Positions 6,452-12,645 of a stretch of 12,645 bases of DNA are shown here, one piece after another. The translations under genes and the position numbers were made by a program. The notes beneath the pieces were generated by a model. It searched no databases and was not told where the DNA came from. It saw nothing but the letters and a program-made list of their open reading frames with translations. This stretch comes from DASZMJ01 sp035551935. GTDB taxonomy: Bacteria; Planctomycetota; Planctomycetia; Isosphaerales; Isosphaeraceae. The stretch spans positions 1-12,645 of the forward strand of contig DASZMJ010000445.1 in assembly GCA_035551935.1 (NCBI GenBank), written 5' to 3'. The first letter of the stretch is position 1, and each line of letters opens with the position of its first letter.

Positions 6452-7593
6452 TGCCCTGGCTGCTGGTCTCCGGCGACTTCACGCCCCTGGGCGGGATGGA
6501 CCGCGCCAACCACGCCCTGGCCTCCTACCTGGCGAGGGAGGGGGCCGAGGTCCACCTGGTCACGCACCGCGCGTGGCCCGACCTGGAGGCGCTGCCCGGC
6601 GTGACGGTCCGCCGGGTCCCGCGGCCGCTGGGGAGCCACCTGCTCGGCCAGTCGCTGCTCGACCACGCGGGCCGGCGGCGGGCGCGGCGGCTCGCGCCCG
6701 AGGGGGCGCGGGTGGTGGTCAACGGGGGCAACTGCCGCTGGGACGACATCAACTGGGTCCACTACGTCCACGCCGCCTGGCGGCCCCGCGGCGGGCCCGG
6801 CCGCGGGGCCCTGCGGCGGATCAAGGGGGCCGTGGCCGACCGGCGATCCCGCCGCGACGAGCGCGACGTCATCCGGCGGGCACGCGTGGTCGTCGCCAAT
6901 TCGGAGCGGACCCGCCGCGACGTGATCGAGGCCCTCGGCGCCGCGCCCGAGCGGGTCCACACGGTCTACTACGGCGCCGACCCCGAGCGGTTCCGGCCGC
7001 CGGGCCCCGAGGAGCGCGCCGGGGCCCGGTCGATGCTGGGCTGGGCCGAGTCCGACGACCGGCCGGCGGTCGCCTTCGTCGGCTCGCTGGGCGACGCGCG
7101 CAAGGGGTTCGACACCCTGTACGGGGCCTGGCGCCGGCTCGCCCGCGGCCCGGGCTGGGATGCCCGGCTCGTCGTCGTCGGGGCCGGCGCGACGCTGCCG
7201 GCCTGGCGGTCGCGCGCCGAGGCGGAGGGCCTGGGCGACTCGGTCCGCTTCCTCGGCTTCCGCGACGACGTCCCCCGCGTGCTCGCGGCGTGCGACCTGC
7301 TCGTCAGCCCGACGCGGTACGAGGCCTACGGCCTGAACGTGCAGGAGGCGATCTGCTGCGGCCTGCCGGCGATCGTCAGCGGCTCGGCGGGCGTGGCGGA
7401 GCGCTACCCCGAGGCGCTGCGGCCGCTGCTCCTGCCCGACCCGGACGACGACGCCGACCTGGCGGCCCGGATCGCCGCCTGGCGGGCCGGCGCGGGGCCG
7501 CTCCGCGAGGCCGTCGTCGACCTGGGCCACGCCCTGCGGGGCCGGGGCTGGGACCGCTGCGCCGCCGAGATCGTCGCCCTGGCCGGGAGCTAG
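6448..7593 (+). CDS. Family 4 glycosyltransferase (GT-B)
   Basis: Encodes 381 residues of a retaining GT-B glycosyltransferase. The ATGA overlap with the preceding gene (ATG 6448-6450, TGA 6449-6451) indicates coupled translation; GAGG at 6440-6443 precedes it. N-terminal features are SGDFTPLGGMDRANHALASY (8-27) with the acceptor-side G-G-M-D loop, NGGNCRWDDINWVHYVHAAW (92-111) and ARVVVANSERTRRDV (145-159). Donor-side features are VGSLGDARKGFD (211-222, Lys219) and the E-x7-E motif YEAYGLNVQEAICCGLPAIV (Glu292, Glu300). The length is normal for the family. It probably adds one sugar to the same lipid-linked oligosaccharide as its neighbours; the sugar is not predictable. The stop is TAG at 7591-7593, followed by a 128-base gap. 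Confidence 0.9.
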   Translation: MMPWLLVSGDFTPLGGMDRANHALASYLAREGAEVHLVTHRAWPDLEALPGVTVRRVPRPLGSHLLGQSLLDHAGRRRARRLAPEGARVVVNGGNCRWDDINWVHYVHAAWRPRGGPGRGALRRIKGAVADRRSRRDERDVIRRARVVVANSERTRRDVIEALGAAPERVHTVYYGADPERFRPPGPEERAGARSMLGWAESDDRPAVAFVGSLGDARKGFDTLYGAWRRLARGPGWDARLVVVGAGATLPAWRSRAEAEGLGDSVRFLGFRDDVPRVLAACDLLVSPTRYEAYGLNVQEAICCGLPAIVSGSAGVAERYPEALRPLLLPDPDDDADLAARIAAWRAGAGPLREAVVDLGHALRGRGWDRCAAEIVALAGS

Positions 7594-7629
7594 ACTCGGG
7601 GAGGGGAGGGGGCCGTCGCCGCCGCCCCG

Positions 7630-7691
7630 GATTCGGGCTTGCGGGGAAGCGGGGCGGCCGTCAGGCTAGGGGGGTCGGCCCGCCCCGAATC
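7630..7691 (+). other. Possible stem-loop upstream of the O-antigen ligase-like gene
   Basis: GATTCGGG (7630-7637) is the exact reverse complement of CCCGAATC (7684-7691). Inside it, GGGGCGGCC (7651-7659) can pair with GGCCCGCCCC (7677-7686) with one bulge, so two overlapping folds compete for 7684-7686. There is no T-run, so it is not a clear intrinsic terminator. It could be an attenuator, a transcript-stabilising hairpin or GC-rich chance pairing. Confidence 0.25.
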
Positions 7692-7721
7692 GAGCCCGCA
7701 TCAACGAGGATCGAGCCCGCG

Positions 7722-9212
7722 ATGTCGTCCCCCCCGTTCGCCCCGGGAGTGCAGCCCAGGCCGGCCGCGGCGGCCCGCCCGCCCGCGCCGAAGCCGAAGC
7801 GGCCCCCCTGGACCTGGCTCGAACGGTTCCTGATCATCCAGGCGTTCATCCCGGTGTTCCTGTTCGTCCCGGGGTTCTCGGCGGGCCGGATCGTGATCCG
7901 GATGGCCGTGTTCCTCATGGGCCCGGCCGTCTGGTTCGCGATCGTCCAATCCGGGCGGTTCAAGGCGGGATCGAGCTGGGACGCGGTCGGCCTCTGGCTG
8001 AAGCTGGTGGCCGGGTGGGTCGTCCTGACGATCTTCCACTGGGAAACCCGGTCGATCCTGGCGGCCGTGGTCCAGGCGACGTTCTACGTCGCGGTGTTCT
8101 CGCCGGTCTTCTGGGCGACGAAGGCCCTGGGGGCCCCGAACCAGATCGGCCGGCTGATGGCGATCCTCCTCATCGCCAACGGGATCTCCGCGCTCGTCGG
8201 CCTGGGGCAGGTCTTCCGCCCCGACACGTTCAATCCGCCGGTGATCCAGGGCATCACGGGCATGGCCGAGGACTCGCTGACGGTCCTGGCGCTGACCTAC
8301 ACCGACCAGAACGGCCACAAGATCCTGCGGCCGTGCGGCCTGACCGACTCGCCCGGCGGCGCCTCGGCGGCGGCGCTCGCCGCCGTCCTGATCGGCCTCG
8401 CCTGCGCGCTGCGGCCGATCGGCACCTTCAGGCGGCTGGCCTGCCTCGCGCTGGCGTTCTGCGGCATGGCGGTGACCTACTACTCGCAGGTCCGGATGGT
8501 CTTCGTGATGGAGATCCTCTGCATGGGCGTCCTCGCGGGCGTCTTCGTGCTCCAGAAGAACTTCGGCTACGCGACCGTGCTCGGGGGCCTCGGCGCCGCG
8601 ATGATCGTGGGGGCGCTCACATGGGTCATGGCGACGTCGGGCCGGGTCGTCGTCGAGCGTTTCCTCGGGCTGGCCGAGAGGTCCTTCAAAGAGAGCTATG
8701 AGGGCTCGGGCCGGGCCGGGATGGTCACCAACACGCTGACGGTGATGATGTGGGACAACCCCCTGGGCTGCGGGATCGGCCGCTGGGGGCCGATCGCCGG
8801 GGCCTTCGGCGACCCGACCGACCCCGGCATCTGGGTCGAGGTCATGATCCCCGCCTGGGTCGCCGACGGCGGCATCCCGCTGCTGCTGCTCTATAACATC
8901 GCGATCGGCTTGGCGATGCTCGACACCCTGCGGATCGCGCTGCGATCGCGGGACGGCGACGTCCGCTACTGGGCGGCGGTGGTCTTCGCGCTGAACCTGG
9001 GCGTCATCGCGACGTGCTTCAGCTACGTGACGTTCCTGACGGTGATCGGCATGCAGTTCTGGTTCCTGGCGTCGATCATCCACGCGGCCGACTATCTGAC
9101 CCGCCGCGAGGCCGCGGCGAAGGCGCGCCGGGCCCCCGCGCGGCCCGCGTCGTCCCCCCCGCCGCGCCCGCCCGGCCCGATGCCCCCGCCCTACCCGACG
9201 GCCCCGGCCTGA
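7722..9212 (+). CDS. O-antigen ligase / polymerase-like integral membrane protein
   Basis: Encodes 496 residues. After a Pro/Ala-rich cytosolic N-terminus (1-33) come many hydrophobic spans, roughly at 36-52, 58-75, 91-105, 112-130, 144-162, 214-230, 236-252, 258-277, 282-303, 384-401, 415-434 and 437-455, then a Pro-rich tail (470-496). A long loop follows the ninth span and contains RVVVERFLGL (308-317), SGRAGMVTNTL (329-339) and MWDNPLGCGIGRWG (343-356). This arrangement, with Arg residues and a D-N-P-L-G-x-G-x-G-like motif late in the protein, is typical of the Wzy/WaaL O-antigen polymerase-ligase superfamily. The ATG at 7722 is preceded by GAGGA at 7706-7710. Whether it polymerises repeat units or ligates glycan to a carrier cannot be decided from sequence. 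Confidence 0.85.
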   Translation: MSSPPFAPGVQPRPAAAARPPAPKPKRPPWTWLERFLIIQAFIPVFLFVPGFSAGRIVIRMAVFLMGPAVWFAIVQSGRFKAGSSWDAVGLWLKLVAGWVVLTIFHWETRSILAAVVQATFYVAVFSPVFWATKALGAPNQIGRLMAILLIANGISALVGLGQVFRPDTFNPPVIQGITGMAEDSLTVLALTYTDQNGHKILRPCGLTDSPGGASAAALAAVLIGLACALRPIGTFRRLACLALAFCGMAVTYYSQVRMVFVMEILCMGVLAGVFVLQKNFGYATVLGGLGAAMIVGALTWVMATSGRVVVERFLGLAERSFKESYEGSGRAGMVTNTLTVMMWDNPLGCGIGRWGPIAGAFGDPTDPGIWVEVMIPAWVADGGIPLLLLYNIAIGLAMLDTLRIALRSRDGDVRYWAAVVFALNLGVIATCFSYVTFLTVIGMQFWFLASIIHAADYLTRREAAAKARRAPARPASSPPPRPPGPMPPPYPTAPA

Positions 9213-9237
9213 CCGGAACGGATCGGTGCCGCCCGCC

Positions 9238-10398
9238 ATGCCACGCCTCCGCGTCGCGATCGTCGCCGACTACCCCGAGGAGGGGTGGCCGAGCATGGAC
9301 CTCATGGCCGAGCTGGTCCCGAAATACCTCGCGCGCGGGCACGGCGACGAGGTCGAGGCGACGCGGATCTGCCCGCCGTACCGCCGTCGCCTGGGCCGAG
9401 TCCCCGGACGCCGGCTCGCGGGCGTGGCGCGGAACGCCGACCGGGTCCTGAACCGGTTCGTCGACTATCCCCGCCACCTCCGCCGCCTCGCCCGCCGCGG
9501 GCCGTTCGACGTCTACCACATCATCGACCACAGCTACGCCCAGCTCGCGCTGGCCGTGCCGCCGGGCCGGGCGGTCGTCACCTGCCACGACCTCGACGCC
9601 TTCCGCTGCCTGATCCGCCCCGACCTCGAGCCCCGCCCCGCCTGGTTCCGCGCCCTGGCCCGGCGGGCCCTCCGCGGCCTCCAGGCCGCCGCGGCGGTCC
9701 CCTGCGTCAGCGAGGCCACCCGCTCGGCCCTGCTCGAGCACGGCCTCGTCCCGCCCGGGCGCCTGACGGTCAACTACCAGGGCGTCGCCCCCGAGTTCTC
9801 CGACGCCCCCGACCCCGAGGCCGACGCGGAGGTTGCCCGGCTCATCGGCCCGCCCGGCGCGCCCGAGCTGCTCCACGTCGGCACGACCATCCCCCGCAAG
9901 CGGATCGACGTCCTGCTCGACGTCTTCGCCGGCATCCGCCGCGCCCGGCCCGGGGCGACCCTCATCAAGGCCGGCGGCCGGCTCACGCCCGAGCAGGCCG
10001 ACCGGGCGCGGGCGCTGGGCGTCGCCGACGCGATCCGCGAGATGCCCTTCTTCGAGGGCCGCCGCCCGCTCGCCGCCCTGTATCGCCGCGCGGCCCTGGT
10101 GCTCCAGCCGAGCGAGGCCGAGGGGTTCGGCCTGCCCCTGGCCGAGGCGATGGCCTGCGCCGCGCCGCTGCTGGTCAGCGACCTCCCCGTGCTCCGCGAG
10201 GTCGCCGGCGACGTCGCCACATACAGCCCGGTCGGCGACGTCGCCGCCTGGGTCAATACCGCGCTGGCCCTGCTCGACGGGAACACCCGCCGCGGCGCCG
10301 GCCCGGCCCGCTCCTCCCTCTTCCGCTGGGAGGCGCACGCCGGCCGCCTCGTCGATATTTATCGCGCGGTCGCCGGACGTAGAGGCCGAAGGAATTAG
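9238..10398 (+). CDS. Family 4 glycosyltransferase (GT-B)
   Basis: Encodes 386 residues. The N-terminal domain starts RLRVAIVADYPEEGWPSMDL (3-22) and includes YHIIDHSYAQLA (93-104), VVTCHDLDAFRC (113-124) and VPCVSEATRSALLE (154-167). The donor domain has LLHVGTTIPRKRIDVLLDVF (211-230, Lys221) and the E-x7-E motif SEAEGFGLPLAEAMACAAPL (Glu295, Glu303), as in mannosyltransferase-like family 4 enzymes. ATG 9238 is preferred because the first strand begins at once. An in-frame GTG at 9226 would add four residues, and neither has a strong ribosome site. It lies 25 bases after the membrane-protein stop, so it is probably in the same operon. It is the last gene before a 155-base gap (stop TAG 10396-10398). 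Confidence 0.9.
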   Translation: MPRLRVAIVADYPEEGWPSMDLMAELVPKYLARGHGDEVEATRICPPYRRRLGRVPGRRLAGVARNADRVLNRFVDYPRHLRRLARRGPFDVYHIIDHSYAQLALAVPPGRAVVTCHDLDAFRCLIRPDLEPRPAWFRALARRALRGLQAAAAVPCVSEATRSALLEHGLVPPGRLTVNYQGVAPEFSDAPDPEADAEVARLIGPPGAPELLHVGTTIPRKRIDVLLDVFAGIRRARPGATLIKAGGRLTPEQADRARALGVADAIREMPFFEGRRPLAALYRRAALVLQPSEAEGFGLPLAEAMACAAPLLVSDLPVLREVAGDVATYSPVGDVAAWVNTALALLDGNTRRGAGPARSSLFRWEAHAGRLVDIYRAVAGRRGRRN

Positions 10399-10413
10399 AA
10401 GTTACGCAACCGA

Positions 10414-10443
10414 TTGATCGAGCCGGCCCCGGCCCGATAGACT
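10414..10443 (+). promoter_or_regulatory. Weak candidate sigma-70-type promoter
   Basis: TTGATC (10414-10419), an 18-base spacer and TAGACT (10438-10443) give four of six matches at each box. They lie in the gap between the last glycosyltransferase and the 104-residue gene. The local A/T content is slightly higher than the surroundings. No transcript evidence is available, and promoter consensus in this kind of bacterium is poorly known. Confidence 0.2.
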
Positions 10444-10542
10444 GGATGCGTCACTCCATGGGCGCCCCGGCCGTATCCCTATCTTGGCCGGATCTGCGCG
10501 GCCTCTTCATTTTCATCGTCCGTCATCCGACCTGCGAACCCC

Positions 10543-10547
10543 GAGGT
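10543..10547 (+). promoter_or_regulatory. Ribosome binding site of the 104-residue gene
   Basis: GAGGT lies 6 bases before ATG 10554, the best-placed site in this gap. It supports that start over the in-frame ATG at 10446, whose extra codons read through apparently non-coding sequence. Confidence 0.45.
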
Positions 10548-10553
10548 ACGACC

Positions 10554-10868
10554 ATGGCAAGGCCCGCACCGGGCCGGGGGGGCCTCGACCTGGCGTCGTG
10601 GCTCACCCGCAAGATCAAGCACGGCAACCTCCGCGGGTTGCCGCCGTTCCCCGCCCTCGGCGGCGGAATCATCCATCAGCCCGAGCCTTACGCACGCCTG
10701 CTGCTGGGGGCGCTGAGGCAGCCACCCGACAATCCGCGCGACGCCGAGCGGATCCGCGACGACGCCCGGGCCTTCCGGAGCTGGGTCGAGTACAACCAGA
10801 TCGACCTGCTCCCGAGCCGGCCGCTCCGGCCCAGGCACAGCCCCCGGCCCGGCACCCCCGGGCGCTGA
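10554..10868 (+). CDS. Hypothetical protein, 104 aa
   Basis: I do not recognise this protein. It is 104 residues, basic, with no membrane span, signal peptide or cysteine. The middle is plausibly folded: LASWLTRKIKHGNLRGLPPF (12-31), GGGIIHQPEPYARLLLGALR (36-55) and an acidic/Arg helix-like stretch DAERIRDDARAFRSWVEYNQ (63-82). The last 20 residues are Arg/Pro/Ser-rich and probably disordered. Support for it being real comes from GAGGT at 10543-10547, codon use mostly ending in G or C, and a strong terminator-like hairpin shortly after its stop. A link to the polysaccharide cluster is only positional. It could also be a chance open frame in GC-rich DNA. Confidence 0.55.
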   Translation: MARPAPGRGGLDLASWLTRKIKHGNLRGLPPFPALGGGIIHQPEPYARLLLGALRQPPDNPRDAERIRDDARAFRSWVEYNQIDLLPSRPLRPRHSPRPGTPGR

Positions 10869-10894
10869 GTCCCAACCGCATCGCCCTCGGGCAG

Positions 10895-10943
10895 ACGGCC
10901 CGACCCGACCGGCCCCCGGCCGAATCGGGTCGGGCCGTTTGCG
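10895..10943 (+). terminator. Intrinsic terminator-like hairpin after the 104-residue gene
   Basis: ACGGCCCGACCCGA (10895-10908) is the perfect reverse complement of TCGGGTCGGGCCGT (10925-10938), a 14-bp stem. The 16-base loop can itself form a small stem (CGGCC/GGCCG). A short TTTGCGTT follows; the T-run is weak, but the stem is very stable. It starts 26 bases after the stop at 10868 and ends before the dehydrogenase start, so it separates the two transcription units. Confidence 0.7.
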
Positions 10944-10973
10944 TTGGCCCGGGCCGTCCGTCATCCTTGAGGC

Positions 10974-12343
10974 ATGATGCCCCCAGACAACACCGCGATG
11001 CCGCGAGACAACGCCGATCGGGACCAGCTCGCCGCGCTCCGGGCGCGGATCGACTCGGGCGGGGCGCTCGTCGGGATCATCGGCCTCGGCTACGTGGGGT
11101 TACCCCTGGCGCGGGCCTTCGTCGAGCGGGGCGTCGCCGTCCTCGGCTTCGACACCGACGCCGCCAAGGTCGCCCGGCTCGCCGTCGGCGAGAGCTACAT
11201 CGGCCACATCGGCGACGACGTCGTCCGCTCCATGCGCGAGGGCGGACGGTTCGACGCCACCGACGACTTCGCGCGGCTCGGCGAGCCCGACGCCGTCATC
11301 ATCTGCGTCCCCACCCCGCTCACCGAGTCGCGCGAGCCCGACCTCTCGTACGTGATCGCCTCGGCCCGCGCCGTCGCCGAGCGATTGCGCCCCGGGCAGC
11401 TCGTGGTCCTGGAAAGCACGACCTATCCCGGCACGACCCGGAACGTCGTCCTGCCGATCCTGGAAGAGAGCGGCCTCGTCGCCGGCCGCGACTTCTTCCT
11501 CGCCTTCAGCCCCGAGCGCGAGGACCCCGGCAACCCTCATTACTCGGCCCCCACGATCCCCAAGGTCGTCGGCGGCCTCGACCCCACGAGCCTGGAATTG
11601 GCCTCGCTGCTCTACGCCCGCGTCGTCGTCCGCGTCGAGCCGGTCTCCTCGCCCGAGGTCGCCGAGGCGTGCAAGATCCTGGAAAACACCTATCGCGCCG
11701 TGAACATCGCCCTGTCAACGAGCTGAAAATCCTCTACGACCGGATGGGCATCGACGTCTGGGAGGTGATCGAGGCGGCGAAGACCAAGCCCTTCGGCTTC
11801 CAGGCCTTCTACCCCGGCCCCGGCCTGGGCGGGCACTGCATCCCGATCGACCCGTTCTACCTCTCGTGGATCGCCCGCAAGTACCACACGCCGACGCGGT
11901 TCATCGAGCTGGCCGGCGAGATCAACACGGCGATGCCGTCGTACGTCGTCTCCCGGGTCATCGACGCCCTCAACGCCCGCGGCAAGCCGCTCCAGGGGAG
12001 CAAGATCCTGCTCCTGGGCATGGCTTACAAGCGCGACGTCGACGACCCGCGCGAGTCGCCCGGCTTCGAGCTGATGGACTTGTTGCTCGCGAAGGGCGCC
12101 GACGTCGCCTACAACGACCCGCACATCCCCGCGCTACCGCCGATGCGCAAGTATCCCCATCTGCGGATGTCGAGCTGCGAGCTGACGGCCGAATCCCTCG
12201 CGTTGCGCGACCTCGTCCTGATCGTCACCGACCACTCGGCCTATGACTGGGACTTCATCGTCGCGCATGCCGCGCTGGTCGTCGACACGAGGAATGCGAC
12301 GAGGGGGGTGGTCGAGGGGCGGGGGAAGATCGTCAAGGCGTGA
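10974..12343 (+). pseudogene. wbpA: UDP-N-acetyl-D-glucosamine 6-dehydrogenase (WbpA-like), frameshifted
   Basis: This family oxidises C6 of a UDP-sugar to the uronic acid with two NAD+, feeding surface-glycan synthesis. Restoring one base gives 456 residues, a normal length. The first part (10974-11726) has the NAD loop VGIIGLGYVGLPLA (33-46), CVPTPLTESREPDLSYV, LESTTYPGTT and FSPEREDPGN. It then ends early with S-T-S-stop. The next frame continues exactly where the family should, with VNELKILYDRMGIDVWEVIE, then YPGPGLGGHCIPIDPFYL (catalytic Cys289) and GMAYKRDVDDPRESP, to the TGA at 12341-12343. The missing base is a G at 11714/11715: CTG-TCAAC where CTG-GTCAAC is expected. GFQAFYPGPGLGGHC favours the WbpA branch over UDP-glucose dehydrogenase. 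ATG 10974 or 10977 follows GAGG at 10969-10972. It could be a recent pseudogene or a sequencing error; no slippery heptamer suggests programmed frameshifting. Confidence 0.88.
11714..11715 (+). other. Single-base deletion site in the dehydrogenase gene
   Basis: Codons up to CTG (11712-11714) read A-V-N-I-A-L in frame. The following TCAACGAGCTGA gives S-T-S-stop, while inserting one G restores V-N-E-L, the family sequence. The flanks are GCCCTG and TCAACG, with no homopolymer of four or more. The intact reading on both sides shows that the loss is recent or artefactual. Confidence 0.85.
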
Positions 12344-12645
12344 GCGCGATCGGTCGTGGGTCGGTTTGGGCCCCGGGAGGGGGTGCCGGGCGGCGGGTCG
12401 AGGCGCCGAGCGAACCCGAGCGTCCGCCTTTTGTTCGCCGCGGTGCGGCTTCGTGCGGGACGGGCCGGGGGTTGCTGGGCCCCGGACCGCCCGCGACCGG
12501 CTTGCCAAAGAGCACCCTTCATCATCGGGGGTCGAGGCCACCTCGTTCTCCGAATCCGCGGCGGGGCACGGAGCCGCCTCACCGCCCAGGCGGCCCGGGG
12601 CCGGGAGGCCGGGCCTCAAACCGACCCACGACCGAAGTGGGAGAT
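12344..12645. other. Intergenic region without a supported gene
   Basis: These 302 bases after the dehydrogenase stop contain the 18-bp inverted repeat described separately. They also hold short GC-rich runs and a direct repeat of GGGTCGAGGC (about 12396-12405 and 12529-12538). Open frames on the minus strand here are Arg/Pro-rich, lack recognisable motifs and overlap the inverted repeat, so I do not call them genes. Confidence 0.5.
12351..12634. repeat. 18-bp perfect inverted repeat bounding a 284-bp non-coding block
   Basis: CGGTCGTGGGTCGGTTTG (12351-12368) is the exact reverse complement of 12617-12634. Pairing continues imperfectly inward (GGGCCC against GAGGCCC). The arms start 8 bases after the dehydrogenase stop. 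The 248 bases between them hold no convincing gene. The layout could be a miniature inverted-repeat element, an intergenic repeat family or a long-range hairpin. No target-site duplication is visible directly at the outer edges. Confidence 0.6.

Noticed and set aside
6573..7721. Long + strand extension upstream of the membrane protein in the same frame
   Set aside because: It overlaps the glycosyltransferase gene in another frame and is Arg/Ala/Gly/Pro-rich. The real start is the ATG at 7722 just before the membrane spans.
11700..11730. Programmed ribosomal frameshift in the dehydrogenase gene
   Set aside because: The site GCC-CTG-TCA lacks a slippery X-XXY-YYZ heptamer, and the family is normally encoded in one frame; a base loss is simpler.
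12344..12645. Minus-strand open frames at the right edge as genes
   Set aside because: They are low-complexity, motif-free and overlap the inverted repeat, typical of spurious frames at this GC content.
1..12645. CRISPR arrays, tRNA or rRNA genes
   Set aside because: I saw no regularly spaced repeats, no tRNA-like cloverleaf with a CCA end and no rRNA sequence.

Overview
The window is about 12.6 kb of very GC-rich DNA, and every gene I can support lies on the + strand. It looks like part of a surface-polysaccharide locus (O-antigen, exopolysaccharide or capsule type). The base composition, the weak Shine-Dalgarno signals and the style of the sugar-nucleotide genes suggest a high-GC environmental bacterium. 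A planctomycete of the Isosphaeraceae type is my best guess, but there is no rRNA or other phylogenetic marker here to test it.

Layout. (1) 2-1975: the 3' two-thirds of a CDP-paratose 2-epimerase-like SDR gene, interrupted by a complete 427-residue intein with a LAGLIDADG homing endonuclease (251-1531). (2) 2010-3236: GT-B family 4 glycosyltransferase. (3) 3268-4134: FkbM-type methyltransferase. (4) 4158-5222: a second SDR epimerase of the same broad family, without an intein. (5) 5222-6451 and 6448-7593: two glycosyltransferases joined by stop/start overlaps. (6) 7722-9212: polytopic O-antigen ligase/polymerase-like membrane protein. (7) 9238-10398: another family 4 glycosyltransferase. (8) 10399-10553: short intergenic region. 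(9) 10554-10868: a 104-residue protein of unknown function, followed by a strong terminator-like hairpin. (10) 10974-12343: a WbpA-like UDP-N-acetylglucosamine 6-dehydrogenase gene broken by a one-base deletion. (11) 12344-12645: non-coding sequence bounded by an 18-bp perfect inverted repeat.

How the genes fit together. The dehydrogenase (if functional) and the two epimerases would make activated sugars. The four glycosyltransferases would assemble an oligosaccharide, the FkbM enzyme would O-methylate a sugar or other hydroxyl, and the membrane protein would polymerise or ligate the product. The tight spacing from 1973 to 10398 suggests one or two transcription units; the dehydrogenase follows a terminator and is probably separate.

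The most notable item is the intein in a sugar-nucleotide epimerase, an unusual host. It sits directly before the conserved Cys of the R-x-S-C-x-Y-G segment, has Ser instead of the usual penultimate His, and is preceded by about 100 bp of host gene with foreign-looking codon use. That flank looks like the footprint of gene conversion during homing. The second clear oddity is the single-base frameshift in the dehydrogenase gene.
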